From the NCBI RefSeq assembly GCF_026898095.1, contig NZ_CP114015.1, positions 1,798,001-1,862,000 of the forward strand: DNA of 64,000 nucleotides, given 5' to 3'. Below the pieces are notes generated by a model, which worked only from the letters and a program-made list of their open reading frames with translations, was not told the origin of the DNA and ran no database searches. The DNA comes from Arthrobacter sp. ATA002 (lineage in GTDB: Bacteria; Actinomycetota; Actinomycetes; Actinomycetales; Micrococcaceae). Shown here one piece after another: positions 22,954 to 31,480 of the stretch; the stretch's first letter is position 1; each line of letters starts with the position of its first letter. Made by a program: the position numbers and the translations under genes.

Positions 22954-23985
22954 TTAGCCACGCTCCCAGTAGCTCGGTCCAACGGGTTCATGGAAATCGC
23001 TGGTGGCGATCAGGTAGCCCTCGCTGTCAACGGCGATGGGCAGCTGCGGCAGCGGGTGAACAGCCGGTCCGAAGATGACCTTGCATTCCTGCGTGAGGTC
23101 GAAGGTGGACTGGTGGCACGGGCAGAGCAGATGGTGGGTGTGCTGTTCGTACAGCGCAACCGGGCAACCGACGTGGGTGCAGATCTTGGAGTATGCAACG
23201 ATGCCGTCGACGTTCCAGTTTTCCCGGCCCGGTGAAGGGTTGAGGGATTCCGGGTCCAGGCGCATCAGCAGGACGACGGCCTTGGCCTTTTCCTCCAGCT
23301 TGTGCTCGGACTCATTCAGGCCCTCGGGGATGACATGGAAAGCGGAGCCGAGCGTGACGTCCGAGGCCTTGATCCTGGTACCGCTGGGATCGCGGGTCAG
23401 GTGTACGCCGTCGGCCCACATGGTGTGGCGCAGGACGTCACCGGGCAGCGGACCGAGGTCGCGGAAAATGGCGACGGCAGGAAGAGGAGCCAAAACCATC
23501 GCACCCAGGAGGGTGTTGCGGATCAGTGGACGGCGCTTGATGCCCGTTTCCTCGATGATGTCGCCGAGCATCTTCTCAGCCACAACGCGGTCCTCTTCGG
23601 GACGGATTTCATGCCGTTCCTCGATGATTTCGTGGTCCGGCATGAGCGTCTTGGCCCAGTGGACAATACCGACGCCGATGCCCAGCATCGCAAACGCGGT
23701 GCCCAGCCCCAGGAGCAGGTTCTGCACCCTGATGTCGGCAATGGTGTGGCCGCCTTCGAGCTTGATGCCGAAGTAGCCGACAAAAAACACGATCGTGCCG
23801 ATAACGGAGATGACGAACAGCGCCGCCACCTGCCGTTCGGCGCGCTTCTCAGCCTGGGGATTCGTATCGGCCAGGCGAGGACGGTGCGGAGGAAGCCCGG
23901 GATTCCGGAACTTCTCTTCATCGTCCTGGCCAGCCGTAGCGACGGTGCCCGAGGTGTTCGGACTGCCGTGACTATGGTCGCCCAT
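22954..23985 (-). CDS. qcrA: Rieske iron-sulfur subunit of the bcc complex
   Basis: 343-residue Rieske protein with the long actinobacterial N-terminus and three hydrophobic helices (about 60-80, 95-120 and 170-190). The 2Fe-2S ligands are in CTHVGC and CPCHQSTFD. ATG 23985 is preferred over one four codons upstream because of the conserved MGDHSHGS. Lies between qcrC and qcrB in the usual qcrC-qcrA-qcrB order. Confidence 0.95.
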   Translation of the reverse strand: MGDHSHGSPNTSGTVATAGQDDEEKFRNPGLPPHRPRLADTNPQAEKRAERQVAALFVISVIGTIVFFVGYFGIKLEGGHTIADIRVQNLLLGLGTAFAMLGIGVGIVHWAKTLMPDHEIIEERHEIRPEEDRVVAEKMLGDIIEETGIKRRPLIRNTLLGAMVLAPLPAVAIFRDLGPLPGDVLRHTMWADGVHLTRDPSGTRIKASDVTLGSAFHVIPEGLNESEHKLEEKAKAVVLLMRLDPESLNPSPGRENWNVDGIVAYSKICTHVGCPVALYEQHTHHLLCPCHQSTFDLTQECKVIFGPAVHPLPQLPIAVDSEGYLIATSDFHEPVGPSYWERG

Positions 23986-24071
23986 GATCCCCCTCATCCT
24001 TCTCTTGAAACTGCATTTATAGACCTATGTGTAACTGTGATGTCACCCCGAAAGGTGAGCGCGGGTGATGT

Positions 24072-24868
24072 CTAGGAAGACCGGGCGGTCAACCAAATGG
24101 TGAAAGCAATGACGAGGCCGAGGCCGGCTGTCCAGATGAACAGACCCTCGGACACGGGACCCAGCGATCCGAGCTCGGCACCGCCCGGGGAACCGTTGGC
24201 TTCAATGTTCTTCAGGAACGCGATGATGCTCTGCTTGTCCTCGGGGGAGATGTTGGCATCGTTGAAGACAGGCATGTTCTGCGGGCCGGTGACCATGGCC
24301 TCGTAGATGTGCTTCTCCGAGACCCCTTCCAGGGACGGAGCAAACTTGCCCTGGGTCAGCGCGCCGCCGGCGCCGGCTGCGTTGTGGCACATGGCGCAGT
24401 TCACGCGGAACAGCTCGCCGCCTTCGGCAGCGTTGCCGGCTGCGGCGTTGGTCATCTCTTCGTCCGGAACAGCGGGACCGGCGCCGAGGCTGGCGACATA
24501 GGCAGCAAGCTGGGCGGTCTGCTCCTCGGTGAACTGGACGGGCTTCTGCTGGGCCTGCGGCCCCTGCATGGCCATCGGCATGCGGCCGGTGCCGACCTGG
24601 AAGTCGACCGACGCGGCACCTACGCCGACGAGGAAGGGCCATTGGCGGAGCCGGAGGCATCCATGCCGTGGCAGGTGGCGCAGTTGGCGATGAAGAGCTT
24701 CTCGCCCTCGTTTTCGTCATCGACCGAGTAAACGGCGGTGCTGCTGGCGGCCTTGGCTTCGTTGGCGCCGCTGACTGCTGCGTATAGCCCACCTGTTACG
24801 AGGAGTCCCAGCAGCAGCAGCGCAACTGCTGCTAGGGGATGACGTCGCCTTTGCGATAGTGCCTTCAC
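24072..24868 (-). CDS. qcrC: Diheme cytochrome c subunit of the bcc complex (frame broken near 24643)
   Basis: Membrane-anchored diheme cytochrome c that replaces a soluble cytochrome c in actinobacterial supercomplexes, 265 residues after repair. N-terminal hydrophobic segment, then heme motifs CATCHG (Cys63, Cys66, His67) and CAMCHN, and a C-terminal transmembrane helix (FIWTAGLGLVIAFTIWL). One C is missing from ANGPS|LVGVGAASVDF. Restoring it links the two heme domains. Confidence 0.95.
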
Positions 24869-24948
24869 TTGGTGGTTCCTAACTTGTGTGGTCTTTGGTG
24901 TACTGGTGCCACTGTGGATTTCTTGGTAATTGCCGGCTCAAGCAGGTG

Positions 24949-25587
24949 TTACTTGAGGAAGTAGATGATGACGAACAGGGCAATCCAGACTACGTCCACG
25001 AAGTGCCAGTAGTACGAGGTCACGATCGCGGAGGTGGCTTCAAAGTGGCCGAACCGCTTTGCTGCGTAGGCCCGTCCGATGATGAACAGGAACGCGATGA
25101 GTCCACCGGCCACGTGGAGGCCATGGAAGCCGGTGGTCAGGTAGAACGCCGAACCGTAGGAGTTCGAGGAAAGGGAGACTCCTTCAGTCACAAGCACGGC
25201 GTATTCGTAGGCCTGGACGGATACGAACACCGCGCCCATGACGAAGGTGAGGAGGAACCACTCGACCATGCCCCAGCGGGAGACTTGGAAGAGTCCTCCC
25301 GTGCGGCGCGGCTGGAGGCGTTCTGCGGCGAAGACGCCGAACTGGCAGGTAACGGAACTAAGAACGAGGATCACCGTGTTCGCGAACGCAAACGGAACGT
25401 TGAGCTTCTCCGTCTCCATGGCCCACAGATCGCTCGAAGTGGAGCGAAGTGTGAAATACATGGCAAAAAGGGCGGCGAAAAACATCAGTTCGCTGGCCAG
25501 CCACACTACGGTTCCGACGGAAACCATGTTGGGGCGGTTCAGCGTGGGGTGAGCCGGGGTACTGGGGGCATGGGTCGCTGTTGTCAC
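24949..25587 (-). CDS. ctaE: Cytochrome c oxidase subunit III
   Basis: 212-residue subunit III, five hydrophobic segments. N-terminal [18 protein letters not shown] and C-terminal [16 protein letters not shown] / [21 protein letters not shown] are diagnostic. It heads the minus-strand block ctaE-qcrC-qcrA-qcrB, the classical actinobacterial arrangement. Frame intact. Divergent from trpD. Confidence 0.97.
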   Translation of the reverse strand: MTTATHAPSTPAHPTLNRPNMVSVGTVVWLASELMFFAALFAMYFTLRSTSSDLWAMETEKLNVPFAFANTVILVLSSVTCQFGVFAAERLQPRRTGGLFQVSRWGMVEWFLLTFVMGAVFVSVQAYEYAVLVTEGVSLSSNSYGSAFYLTTGFHGLHVAGGLIAFLFIIGRAYAAKRFGHFEATSAIVTSYYWHFVDVVWIALFVIIYFLK

Positions 25588-25718
25588 ATAGACATTATGG
25601 ACGTAAAACGGCCCAGTTCTCCAACAGATATAGACGGGCGGCGAGTCTAAATAGTGCCGAAACCCCGCCGATCCCAGTAACGGCGCGGAAGTGGCTCGCC
25701 AGAAACAAATCAGTATTT

Positions 25719-25733
25719 TCTACGAAACGTAGA
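25719..25733. promoter_or_regulatory. Inverted repeat in the ctaE-trpD divergent region
   Basis: TCTACG AAA CGTAGA, 6-bp arms with a 3-base centre, ends 14 bases before the trpD start codon. It could be an operator or a promoter element (TAGATAAC overlaps it). Nothing else clear was seen in the 159-bp region. Confidence 0.35.
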
Positions 25734-25746
25734 TAACCTAGGAGAT

Positions 25747-26793
25747 GTGACTACGATTCCGAGCACCGAACACGCCTGGCCGCAGCTTCTCAACGCCCTG
25801 ATTTCGCGGCGCGACCTGCGCGCCGACCAGACCCGCTGGGCGATGAACACGATCATGGCGGGGGAAGCCTCGGATGCCCAAGTGGCAGGCTTCCTGGTGG
25901 CCCTGAGGGCCAAGGGAGAGACGGTTGAAGAGCTGACCGGTCTGGTGGAGGCCATGCTGGCCAATGCCCGGCCGATCGAAATTCCAGGGGAAACGCTGGA
26001 TATCGTCGGCACCGGCGGCGACCGCCACAACACGGTTAATATCTCTTCCATGGCGGCCCTGGTGTGTGCCGGTGCCGGCGCCAAGGTGGTCAAGCACGGA
26101 AACCGGGCGTCGTCGTCGGCCTCCGGCTCGGCCGATGTCATTGAAGCCCTCGGGGTGCGGCTGGATCTGCCCGTCGACCGGGTGGCCGAGGCCGCGGTAA
26201 GCGCCGGGATCACGTTCTGCTTTGCCCAGGTGTTCCACCCGTCCATGCGCCACGCTGCCGTTCCGCGCCGGGAGATGGGGGTGCCCACCGCATTCAACTT
26301 CATGGGTCCGCTGACGAATCCCGCGCGGCCTGCGGCATCGGCCATCGGCGTGGCCGATGCCCGTCTGGCGCCCCTGATTGCCGGGGTCCTGGCAGCGCGC
26401 GGGGTGCGCGCCCTGGTCTTCCGCGGGGAGGACGGGCTGGACGAGATGACGACGACGGGCGTGTCCACTGTCTGGGAAGTCCGTGACGGGGCCGTGGAGA
26501 CCTCGACGGTGGATCCCCTGGACCTCGGGATACCCCGGGCCACCCTGGAGGATCTGAGGGGCGGAGACGCCGCCGTCAACGCCGCGGTGGTGCGAAGCGT
26601 GCTCGCCGGTGACCGGGGCCCCGTGCGGGACGCGGTGGTCCTCAATGCCGCCGCCGCCCTGGTTGCCCTGGACCGGGATGCCGCAGGCAGCCTGACCAAG
26701 CGCCTTGCCGCCGCAGCTGCCCGTGCCGAGGCAGCCATTGACGGCGGCAGCGCGCGGGCTGCCCTGGACCGCTGGGTCGAAGTCACGCGTTAG
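25747..26793 (+). CDS. trpD: Anthranilate phosphoribosyltransferase
   Basis: Second step of tryptophan synthesis (anthranilate + PRPP), 348 residues. PRPP-binding GTGGDRHNT at 88-96 and the conserved [15 protein letters not shown] starting at 116 are intact, as is [16 protein letters not shown] start with AGGAGA close upstream. It stands alone, away from any trp operon in the window, next to the oxidase genes. Confidence 0.97.
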   Translation: MTTIPSTEHAWPQLLNALISRRDLRADQTRWAMNTIMAGEASDAQVAGFLVALRAKGETVEELTGLVEAMLANARPIEIPGETLDIVGTGGDRHNTVNISSMAALVCAGAGAKVVKHGNRASSSASGSADVIEALGVRLDLPVDRVAEAAVSAGITFCFAQVFHPSMRHAAVPRREMGVPTAFNFMGPLTNPARPAASAIGVADARLAPLIAGVLAARGVRALVFRGEDGLDEMTTTGVSTVWEVRDGAVETSTVDPLDLGIPRATLEDLRGGDAAVNAAVVRSVLAGDRGPVRDAVVLNAAAALVALDRDAAGSLTKRLAAAAARAEAAIDGGSARAALDRWVEVTR

Positions 26794-26813
26794 CGCAGAC
26801 CTAATACGAACAC

Positions 26814-26854
26814 AAAAATGAGGCCGCATTCCCGATACGGGCGGCCTCATTTTT
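26814..26854 (+). terminator. Terminator after trpD
   Basis: Perfect 14-bp inverted repeat AAAAATGAGGCCGC / GCGGCCTCATTTTT around a 13-nt loop, with a T5 tail. The A run on the other side lets it also work for transcripts coming from the right. Confidence 0.92.
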
Positions 26855-26976
26855 AGTATCCGGAGGGCTTTTCAGGACTCCGGAAGCCCTTTAAATCCTC
26901 AAAATGTTATACATTCGTTACCTCGGCGATGCTTCATTGTGATATTGGCGTACGTTTTTATGCTGCCCGGATTGGG

Positions 26977-27258
26977 TCAGCTGTCGAACCCGAGGGAGAA
27001 CGCGGCGTCGAGGTCATGCTTGGAGTAGGCCCGGAAAGCAATCTGGGTGGTCGTGCCGATCACTCCTTCGACTTTGGACAGCCGGTTGGCGATGGCGTCG
27101 GCCAGGTCTTCATGGCGGCGGACCCGTGCGATGGCGATGAGGTCCCACTCGCCGGTCACTGAGTAGACCTCGCTGATGCCTTCAATCTCAGAGATCTCCT
27201 CGGCGCACTCAGGGATGCGTGCTGAATCGGTCTGGATGAGTACAAAAGCGGTGATCAT
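26977..27258 (-). CDS. Lrp/AsnC ligand-binding-domain protein
   Basis: 93-residue stand-alone RAM/Lrp_AsnC_ramA domain without a DNA-binding part (ITAFVLIQTDSARI, VYSVTGEWDLIAIARV, TTTQIAFRAYSKHDLD). Such proteins form oligomers that bind amino acids. The role here is unknown; stand-alone copies are often neighbours of ctaE/trpD in actinobacteria. ATG 27258 is preferred to one five codons upstream. Confidence 0.85.
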   Translation of the reverse strand: MITAFVLIQTDSARIPECAEEISEIEGISEVYSVTGEWDLIAIARVRRHEDLADAIANRLSKVEGVIGTTTQIAFRAYSKHDLDAAFSLGFDS

Positions 27259-27296
27259 GGTGGGCCCTTTCATGGTGCTGCCGTGGGGGAGAGACG

Positions 27297-27746
27297 TTAC
27301 GCCCCGCTGTTGAGCCTATCGGACGGTGTGGTGGTCCGCGGCGGTGGTCCGGGCTCCGCCGGAGCGGCGGCTGCGGCACGCCAGTGCGGCCGCGGCCCGG
27401 GGAGCAGAAGGAAGGCGCCCAGGACGCCGAACGTGACCAGGGCAAAGCTGGGGGCCACGCCGCCGCCGGCCAGGGCGCGGATCATGAGGCCGGCGCCTGC
27501 CGTGATGATCCACAGGAGGATTCCTGCGGGCCACACGGAAGCCGGGGAGTACCGGCGGCTGAGAAGCGCCCAGCCGCCCAGGCACGCGGCGAGGAACGGA
27601 GAAGCGGTGATGAGGATCCCGGCCGGGTCCAGCCCGTGTTCGTGCGTGTCCCGCCCAAGGGCGGCAAACACAATGATGAGGACGGCGTCAAGGGCCGCGA
27701 AGAGGAAGGCGCGTCCGGAACGGGGCGCGGCGGGTAGGTTGCTCAC
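27297..27746 (-). CDS. DUF3054 family membrane protein
   Basis: 149 residues with four hydrophobic segments (AFLFAALDAVLIIVFAALG, ITASPFLAACLGGWAL, VWPAGILLWIITAGAGLMI, FALVTFGVLGAFLLL) and a proline-rich tail. The first helix with its Asp and GRDTHEH is typical of DUF3054. Function unknown. It overlaps the TetR stop by four bases, so it is coupled to the regulator. Confidence 0.82.
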   Translation of the reverse strand: MSNLPAAPRSGRAFLFAALDAVLIIVFAALGRDTHEHGLDPAGILITASPFLAACLGGWALLSRRYSPASVWPAGILLWIITAGAGLMIRALAGGGVAPSFALVTFGVLGAFLLLPGPRPHWRAAAAAPAEPGPPPRTTTPSDRLNSGA

Positions 27747-28348
27747 GGTTGCTGCTCTCCGGAAACACCGCGGCGGTGCTTCCGTACGTAGGGTTCCAAA
27801 AGTTCAGTGACGCGGGCCTCCACGGCGTCCTGCGTCCGGTCACCCTCCAGCAGTTTCGTCGCGGTGTGGACGATTCCGTTGATCAGCTCGGCGGTGGCCG
27901 CCGGATCCGGAACTTCCATTTCCTGGAGGGTTCCGACCAGCGGATCCAGCAGCTGTGCATGCATCAGGGCGCTCTGGGTGTTCAGCTCCTCACTGGGTGC
28001 CACGGCGGCCAGGGCGTTGCCCACGGCGTGTTCGCCCTCCGCCACCAAGGCGATGTTAGTCAGCACATAGGCGAGAATCCGGTCCGCGGGTTCCGGTTCG
28101 GCGAGCATCGCTTCCTCGACCCGCTGCGCCCAGCGCGGAAAAACGTCCAGGACCAGGGCATGGAGCAGGTCCTGGCGCGACTTGTAGTACTGATAGGCGC
28201 TCGGCCGGGCGAGGCCGGCCAGTGCGGCCACTTCGGCCATGCTGGGGGCCTCGCCGGTCTGTGCCAGCAGGGTGCGTGCCGCATCCAGGAGCGCCCGTTG
28301 CTGGGCCGCGCGGTGTTCGGCGACCGTGGGGGCGGTAATGCGGGGCAC
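27743..28348 (-). CDS. TetR-family transcriptional regulator
   Basis: 201 residues from GTG 28348, with AGGAGG four bases upstream. N-terminal helix-turn-helix APSMAEVAALAGLARPSAYQYYKSRQDLLHALV; the C-terminal domain has no recognisable ligand. It begins 20 bases after the stop of a truncated ABC ATPase on the same strand and probably once regulated that transporter. Confidence 0.88.
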   Translation of the reverse strand: MPRITAPTVAEHRAAQQRALLDAARTLLAQTGEAPSMAEVAALAGLARPSAYQYYKSRQDLLHALVLDVFPRWAQRVEEAMLAEPEPADRILAYVLTNIALVAEGEHAVGNALAAVAPSEELNTQSALMHAQLLDPLVGTLQEMEVPDPAATAELINGIVHTATKLLEGDRTQDAVEARVTELLEPYVRKHRRGVSGEQQP

Positions 28349-28368
28349 ATGCCCTCCTGTTGCTGCGG

Positions 28369-28645
28369 TTACGGGTTGATGAGCCGTCCGTCGACCATCT
28401 CCACTACCCGGTGGCAATGGTGCAGTACGTCGTGATCGTGCGTCACCATAACTGTAGCAACGCCGCGCTCGGCGGCTTCCCGTGCCAGCAGTGCCACCAC
28501 GTCCTGGCTGCGCTGCCGGTCGGGGGCAGCGGTGGGTTCATCCACGAGCAGCAGGCGCGGCCGTGTCACCAGGGCACGGGCAATTCCACCCGCTGGCGTT
28601 CACCGCCGGAAAGCCGGCCCGGCCGGCTCTTGAGCTTGTGGTCCA
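28369..28645 (-). pseudogene. ABC transporter ATPase, 3' remnant
   Basis: Only the C-terminal part of an ABC ATPase is visible. The signature LSGGERQRV, Walker B RLLLVDEPT, a D-loop read as AAPD, and the switch His in VMVTHDHD belong to the LolD/MacB-type export ATPases. One base is missing near 28585 between QRV and IARAL. Upstream of about 28645 the frame no longer resembles an ATPase: no Walker A or Q-loop exists in the next 300 bases. Repairing the indel does not restore it, so the gene is truly truncated, or the sequence is misjoined here. Confidence 0.7.
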
Positions 28646-28649
28646 TTCC

Positions 28650-28882
28650 CGCCGCTGCTGTCCGGGCCGCGCGGGCAGCAGCCCGGGCTGTGCGGCTGGT
28701 CACGCAGGATTCGGCAGAGCAGTTTGTGCGGACCCCGGCGGCGGAGGCGCGGATGTTCCGGACCGAGCCGCGGCGCATGGCCGCTGCCGGGCTGCCCGCG
28801 GCCCTGCGGTATCTCCTGGATGCCGTGTCCCTGCGGCTGGGGGTCCTGCGCCGGACGGCGGCACAGACTTCCCGCACGCAGG
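28650..28882 (+). other. Possible orphan 3' fragment of a gene on the opposite strand
   Basis: The plus-strand frame here reads like real protein (SAEQFVRTPAAEARMF, LPAALRYLLDAVSLRLGVLRR), while the minus-strand frame is low-complexity Arg/Ala/Ser. It has no start of its own, and the hairpin right after it fits a gene end. It looks like the tail of a gene whose 5' part is missing, back to back with the truncated ATPase. Not recognised. The stop codon is not resolved. Confidence 0.3.
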
Positions 28883-28916
28883 CGGCGGCCCCGGAACCTG
28901 GGTCCCGGGGCCGCCG
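28883..28916. terminator. GC-rich hairpin before the SDR stop
   Basis: 12-bp inverted repeat (28883-28894 with 28905-28916) around a 10-nt loop, 29 bases beyond the minus-strand SDR stop. It could serve convergent transcripts. No T tail. Confidence 0.6.
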
Positions 28917-28944
28917 TCGTGCTGTGTGGAGGGGTTCGGGCCGG

Positions 28945-29753
28945 CTAGGCCGAGATGCTCTGGCCTGTGCCGCCCCAGATGTCGTCGCCGCGCAGCGTGG
29001 CGTCGGCCCCGCCGTCGGTGTAGATCGTCTGGCCGGTGGTGTGGGTGTTTTCCTCGCTGGTCAGCCATGCCAGCAGCCGGGCGATGACTACGGGCTCGGA
29101 GTGGCCGTTCAGTGGCATCGGCACTGAGGAGTCCACCATCTGGCGGCCTTCCGGCGTGGCCAGCAGTTCCTTGGTCATGGCGGAGAGGACTGTGCCCGGA
29201 GCGACGGCGTTCAGCGGGATGCCGGCGCCTGCCCACTGGCCGGTCACGCTGGCGCGGCGCACCCAGCGGCTGAGGGCGCGCTTGGAGGACGGGTAGTTGA
29301 GGTAGCCGACACGCGGTCCCTGCTCGGCCAGGGCGGCGCCCAGCTCCAGTGCGCGGGCTTCATTGCCGGCAAGCATTGCGTCCACCAGCTCGGGGGAGTT
29401 GGGCTGCAGGGAGGCCATGGAGCTGACGACGGCGGCACGGGGAGCGTCGCTCTTGGCCAGCTCCGGTGCCAGCAGTTCCAGGAATTCGGTGACGCCGAAG
29501 TAGTTTACGGCCACGGTGATCGGGGCGGAGCTGAAATCCCGGCACAGGCAATGACGGCATCAACCCGGCCGTTGGCCAGTTCCAGCGCCTTGTCCGCGGC
29601 GCTCCGGCGGCCCTCGGGGGTGCTGAGGTCAGCTTCGACCTCGGCACCGCGCAGGTCCACGCCCACTACGGTGAAGCCGCGTTCGCGCAGCAGTTCGGCA
29701 GTAGCGGCGCCGATTCCCGATCCTGATCCGGTAACAATATAAGTACGAGTCAT
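28945..29753 (-). CDS. Short-chain dehydrogenase/reductase (frame broken near 29528)
   Basis: SDR oxidoreductase, 269 residues after repair. NAD(P)-binding TGSGSGIG near residue 8, IACAGIS in the middle, the Ser of VVSSMASLQ and the catalytic YPSSK are present, and it ends GQTIYTDGGADA. One base is missing in SAPAPITVAVNYFG. Resembles 3-alpha-hydroxysteroid dehydrogenase-type SDRs. Substrate unknown. Confidence 0.87.
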
Positions 29754-29834
29754 GCCTAAAGCTTACGCTGTAAACACGGCGGTAAGCCACCGGATGCGCC
29801 GCCGGTTTGGGGCGTGTCCCCGGCCAGGTCCCGG

Positions 29835-30185
29835 TCAGCGCTCGAGCCGGGTTTCCCAGTCAGGCGGGACGAGGCCGGCCGGTCCGGGAACAGTCTGGTC
29901 CAGGGGATGGGACTGCGGAGGTGCCAGTGGCGGGCCCGTGAATAGCGAGCCGCTGCGGTAATCCCAGAACCACTTCTCACCCGGTTCATAGCTGCGGATA
30001 ACGGGATGCCCGGTGGCTGCTTCATGAGCTGTGGCGTGGCGGTTCGGCGAAGAGTCGCAGCAGCCTATATGCCCGCACTCGGCGCAGCGGCGCAGGTGGA
30101 ACCACCAGCTTCCCTAGGCGGTACATTCCACGCATCCGGGTCCGGACGGCGGAACCGAAACATTGATGCCCGTGGACTCGTGCAT
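29835..30185 (-). pseudogene. UBP-type zinc-finger protein with an in-frame TAG
   Basis: A 117-codon frame from ATG 30185 encodes a ZnF-UBP protein: CVEC, then WWFHLRRC, CGHIGCC with following His residues (NRHATAHE, GHPVIRSYEPGEKWFWDY). This small family is common in actinobacteria. Codon 24 (30114-30116) is TAG where relatives have an ordinary residue. Unlike the other broken genes here, the frame is unchanged on both sides, so this is a single-base nonsense change, an error of another kind, or, less likely, readthrough. The next gene, the LacI regulator, ends seven bases upstream. Confidence 0.75.
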
Positions 30186-30191
30186 GGTTCC

Positions 30192-31328
30192 TCACTTTCT
30201 GCCGCAGCGGAGCCACCCCCGGCCCTCCCACCGTAGCGGGCGGCCGGTGCCGGCAACAGGGCCGGCAACAGGGCCGGCAACAGGCCCGGCGGTTAGGCCG
30301 GGCCGGGCGAGGGGCGGGTGGGCGAGGGGGCGGGTGCTTTCGCGCACCACCAGCTCCGGAGTGAACCGCACCTGCCGCGGCGCGGCCGGTGCGGACCCGA
30401 GCTGCTCCTGCAGGAGCTCCACTGCGGTGCGGCCGATTTCCTCGGCCGGCTGGCGGATTGATGACAGCGGCACCACCGTGGACTGGGCAAAGTCGATGTC
30501 GTCATAGCCGATCAGCGCCACATCCCCGGGAACCCGCAGCCCGTTGATCAGGAGCAGGGACTGCAGGACGCCGACGGCGAGAAGGTCGTTGGCACAGAAA
30601 ATCGCTTCCGGCAGCCTGTCCCGGCCCCGCTTGATGAGCTCCCCGCCCACTGCCCGTCCGGCAAGGACCGTCATGCCGGCGGCCTCCACAACTTCGAGGC
30701 TGGCGCCGGGAACGCGGTCGACGGCGGCGCGGGCTCCGGACAGCCGCTCGGCGACCTGGCGGATACCGGGGGATCCGCCCACGAAGGCGAGCCGGCGCCG
30801 GCCGGTCTCCAGCAGGTGCTCCGCTGCCATGCGGCCGCCCGCGGTGTCATCCACTGAAACCGAGCTGTGGACGGCGGGGTCGCCTTCACTGTCCACCAGG
30901 ACGGCCGCCACTCCGTGGTCCCGCAGCGAACGGAGGCGGCTGTCGGCGTCGCCGGCGGGGGAGAACAGCACGCCCTGCACCCGCTGCTCCTCGAACAGGG
31001 TCACGTAGCGGGCTTCGCGCTTCGGGTCGCTGCCGCTGTTGCCGAGGATGATGTCAGCGCCGTGCCGGGTGGCTTCATTCTCCGCCGCGCGGGCCACGGC
31101 GGCGAAAAACGGGTTAGAGGAGTCGAGCACGATCAGGCCGATGGTGCGGCTCTGGCCGGCACGCAGCTGCCGGGCGGCGTCGTTGCGCACGAAGCCCAGC
31201 GCTTCAACGGCGTTCATCACCCGCAAAAGGGTGGGCGGGGAAACCCGGTCCGGGTGGTTGAGGGCATTCGACACGGTCCCCACGGCCACGCCGGCGCGCG
31301 CGGCCACCTCTTTGATGCTTGCTGCCAT
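30192..31328 (-). CDS. LacI-family regulator of the rhamnose genes
   Basis: 378 residues. N-terminal helix-turn-helix IKEVAARAGVAVGTVSNALNHPDRVS, then a periplasmic-binding-like sensor domain (SRTIGLIVLDSSNPFF ... GDVALIGYDDIDFAQ). Divergent from rhaI with a LacI-type palindrome between them, so it probably represses or activates the rhamnose operon with a rhamnose-derived effector. The C-terminus has an unusual tail GPVAGPVAGPVAG encoded by a 12-bp tandem repeat. ATG 31328 is preferred over the frame extension upstream. Confidence 0.9.
   Translation of the reverse strand: MAASIKEVAARAGVAVGTVSNALNHPDRVSPPTLLRVMNAVEALGFVRNDAARQLRAGQSRTIGLIVLDSSNPFFAAVARAAENEATRHGADIILGNSGSDPKREARYVTLFEEQRVQGVLFSPAGDADSRLRSLRDHGVAAVLVDSEGDPAVHSSVSVDDTAGGRMAAEHLLETGRRRLAFVGGSPGIRQVAERLSGARAAVDRVPGASLEVVEAAGMTVLAGRAVGGELIKRGRDRLPEAIFCANDLLAVGVLQSLLLINGLRVPGDVALIGYDDIDFAQSTVVPLSSIRQPAEEIGRTAVELLQEQLGSAPAAPRQVRFTPELVVRESTRPLAHPPLARPGLTAGPVAGPVAGPVAGTGRPLRWEGRGWLRCGRK
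30249..30284. repeat. 12-bp tandem repeat inside the LacI gene's 3' end
   Basis: Three perfect copies of GCCGGCAACAGG on the + strand. On the coding strand each adds four residues (P-V-A-G) to the tail of the LacI regulator. Copy number could vary without changing the frame. Confidence 0.85.
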
Positions 31329-31361
31329 TGGATCCCCTAGGTGTTCCGGCGGTGGCCTGTC

Positions 31362-31390
31362 TTGACAGCGTATCGCGAAAACCCTAGGTT
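31362..31390 (+). promoter_or_regulatory. Sigma-70-type promoter of the rhamnose operon
   Basis: Perfect -35 TTGACA at 31362-31367, 17-bp spacer, -10-like TAGGTT at 31385-31390. It lies 90 bases before rhaI and just upstream of a LacI-type operator. Confidence 0.65.
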
Positions 31391-31402
31391 GAACCGTACG
31401 AA

Positions 31403-31414
31403 TGAAACGATTCA
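31403..31414. promoter_or_regulatory. LacI-type operator upstream of rhaI
   Basis: TGAAACGATTCA closely matches the LacI-family palindrome TGAAACG(T/A)TTCA. It lies just after the predicted -10, around the expected transcription start, where a bound repressor would block initiation. Confidence 0.7.
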
Positions 31415-31480
31415 ACATCAGCCGCCCACGTACGCCCCGGCTGGAGGTTCTGCCCGTCTGCACATTTTGGAGTACAGCCC

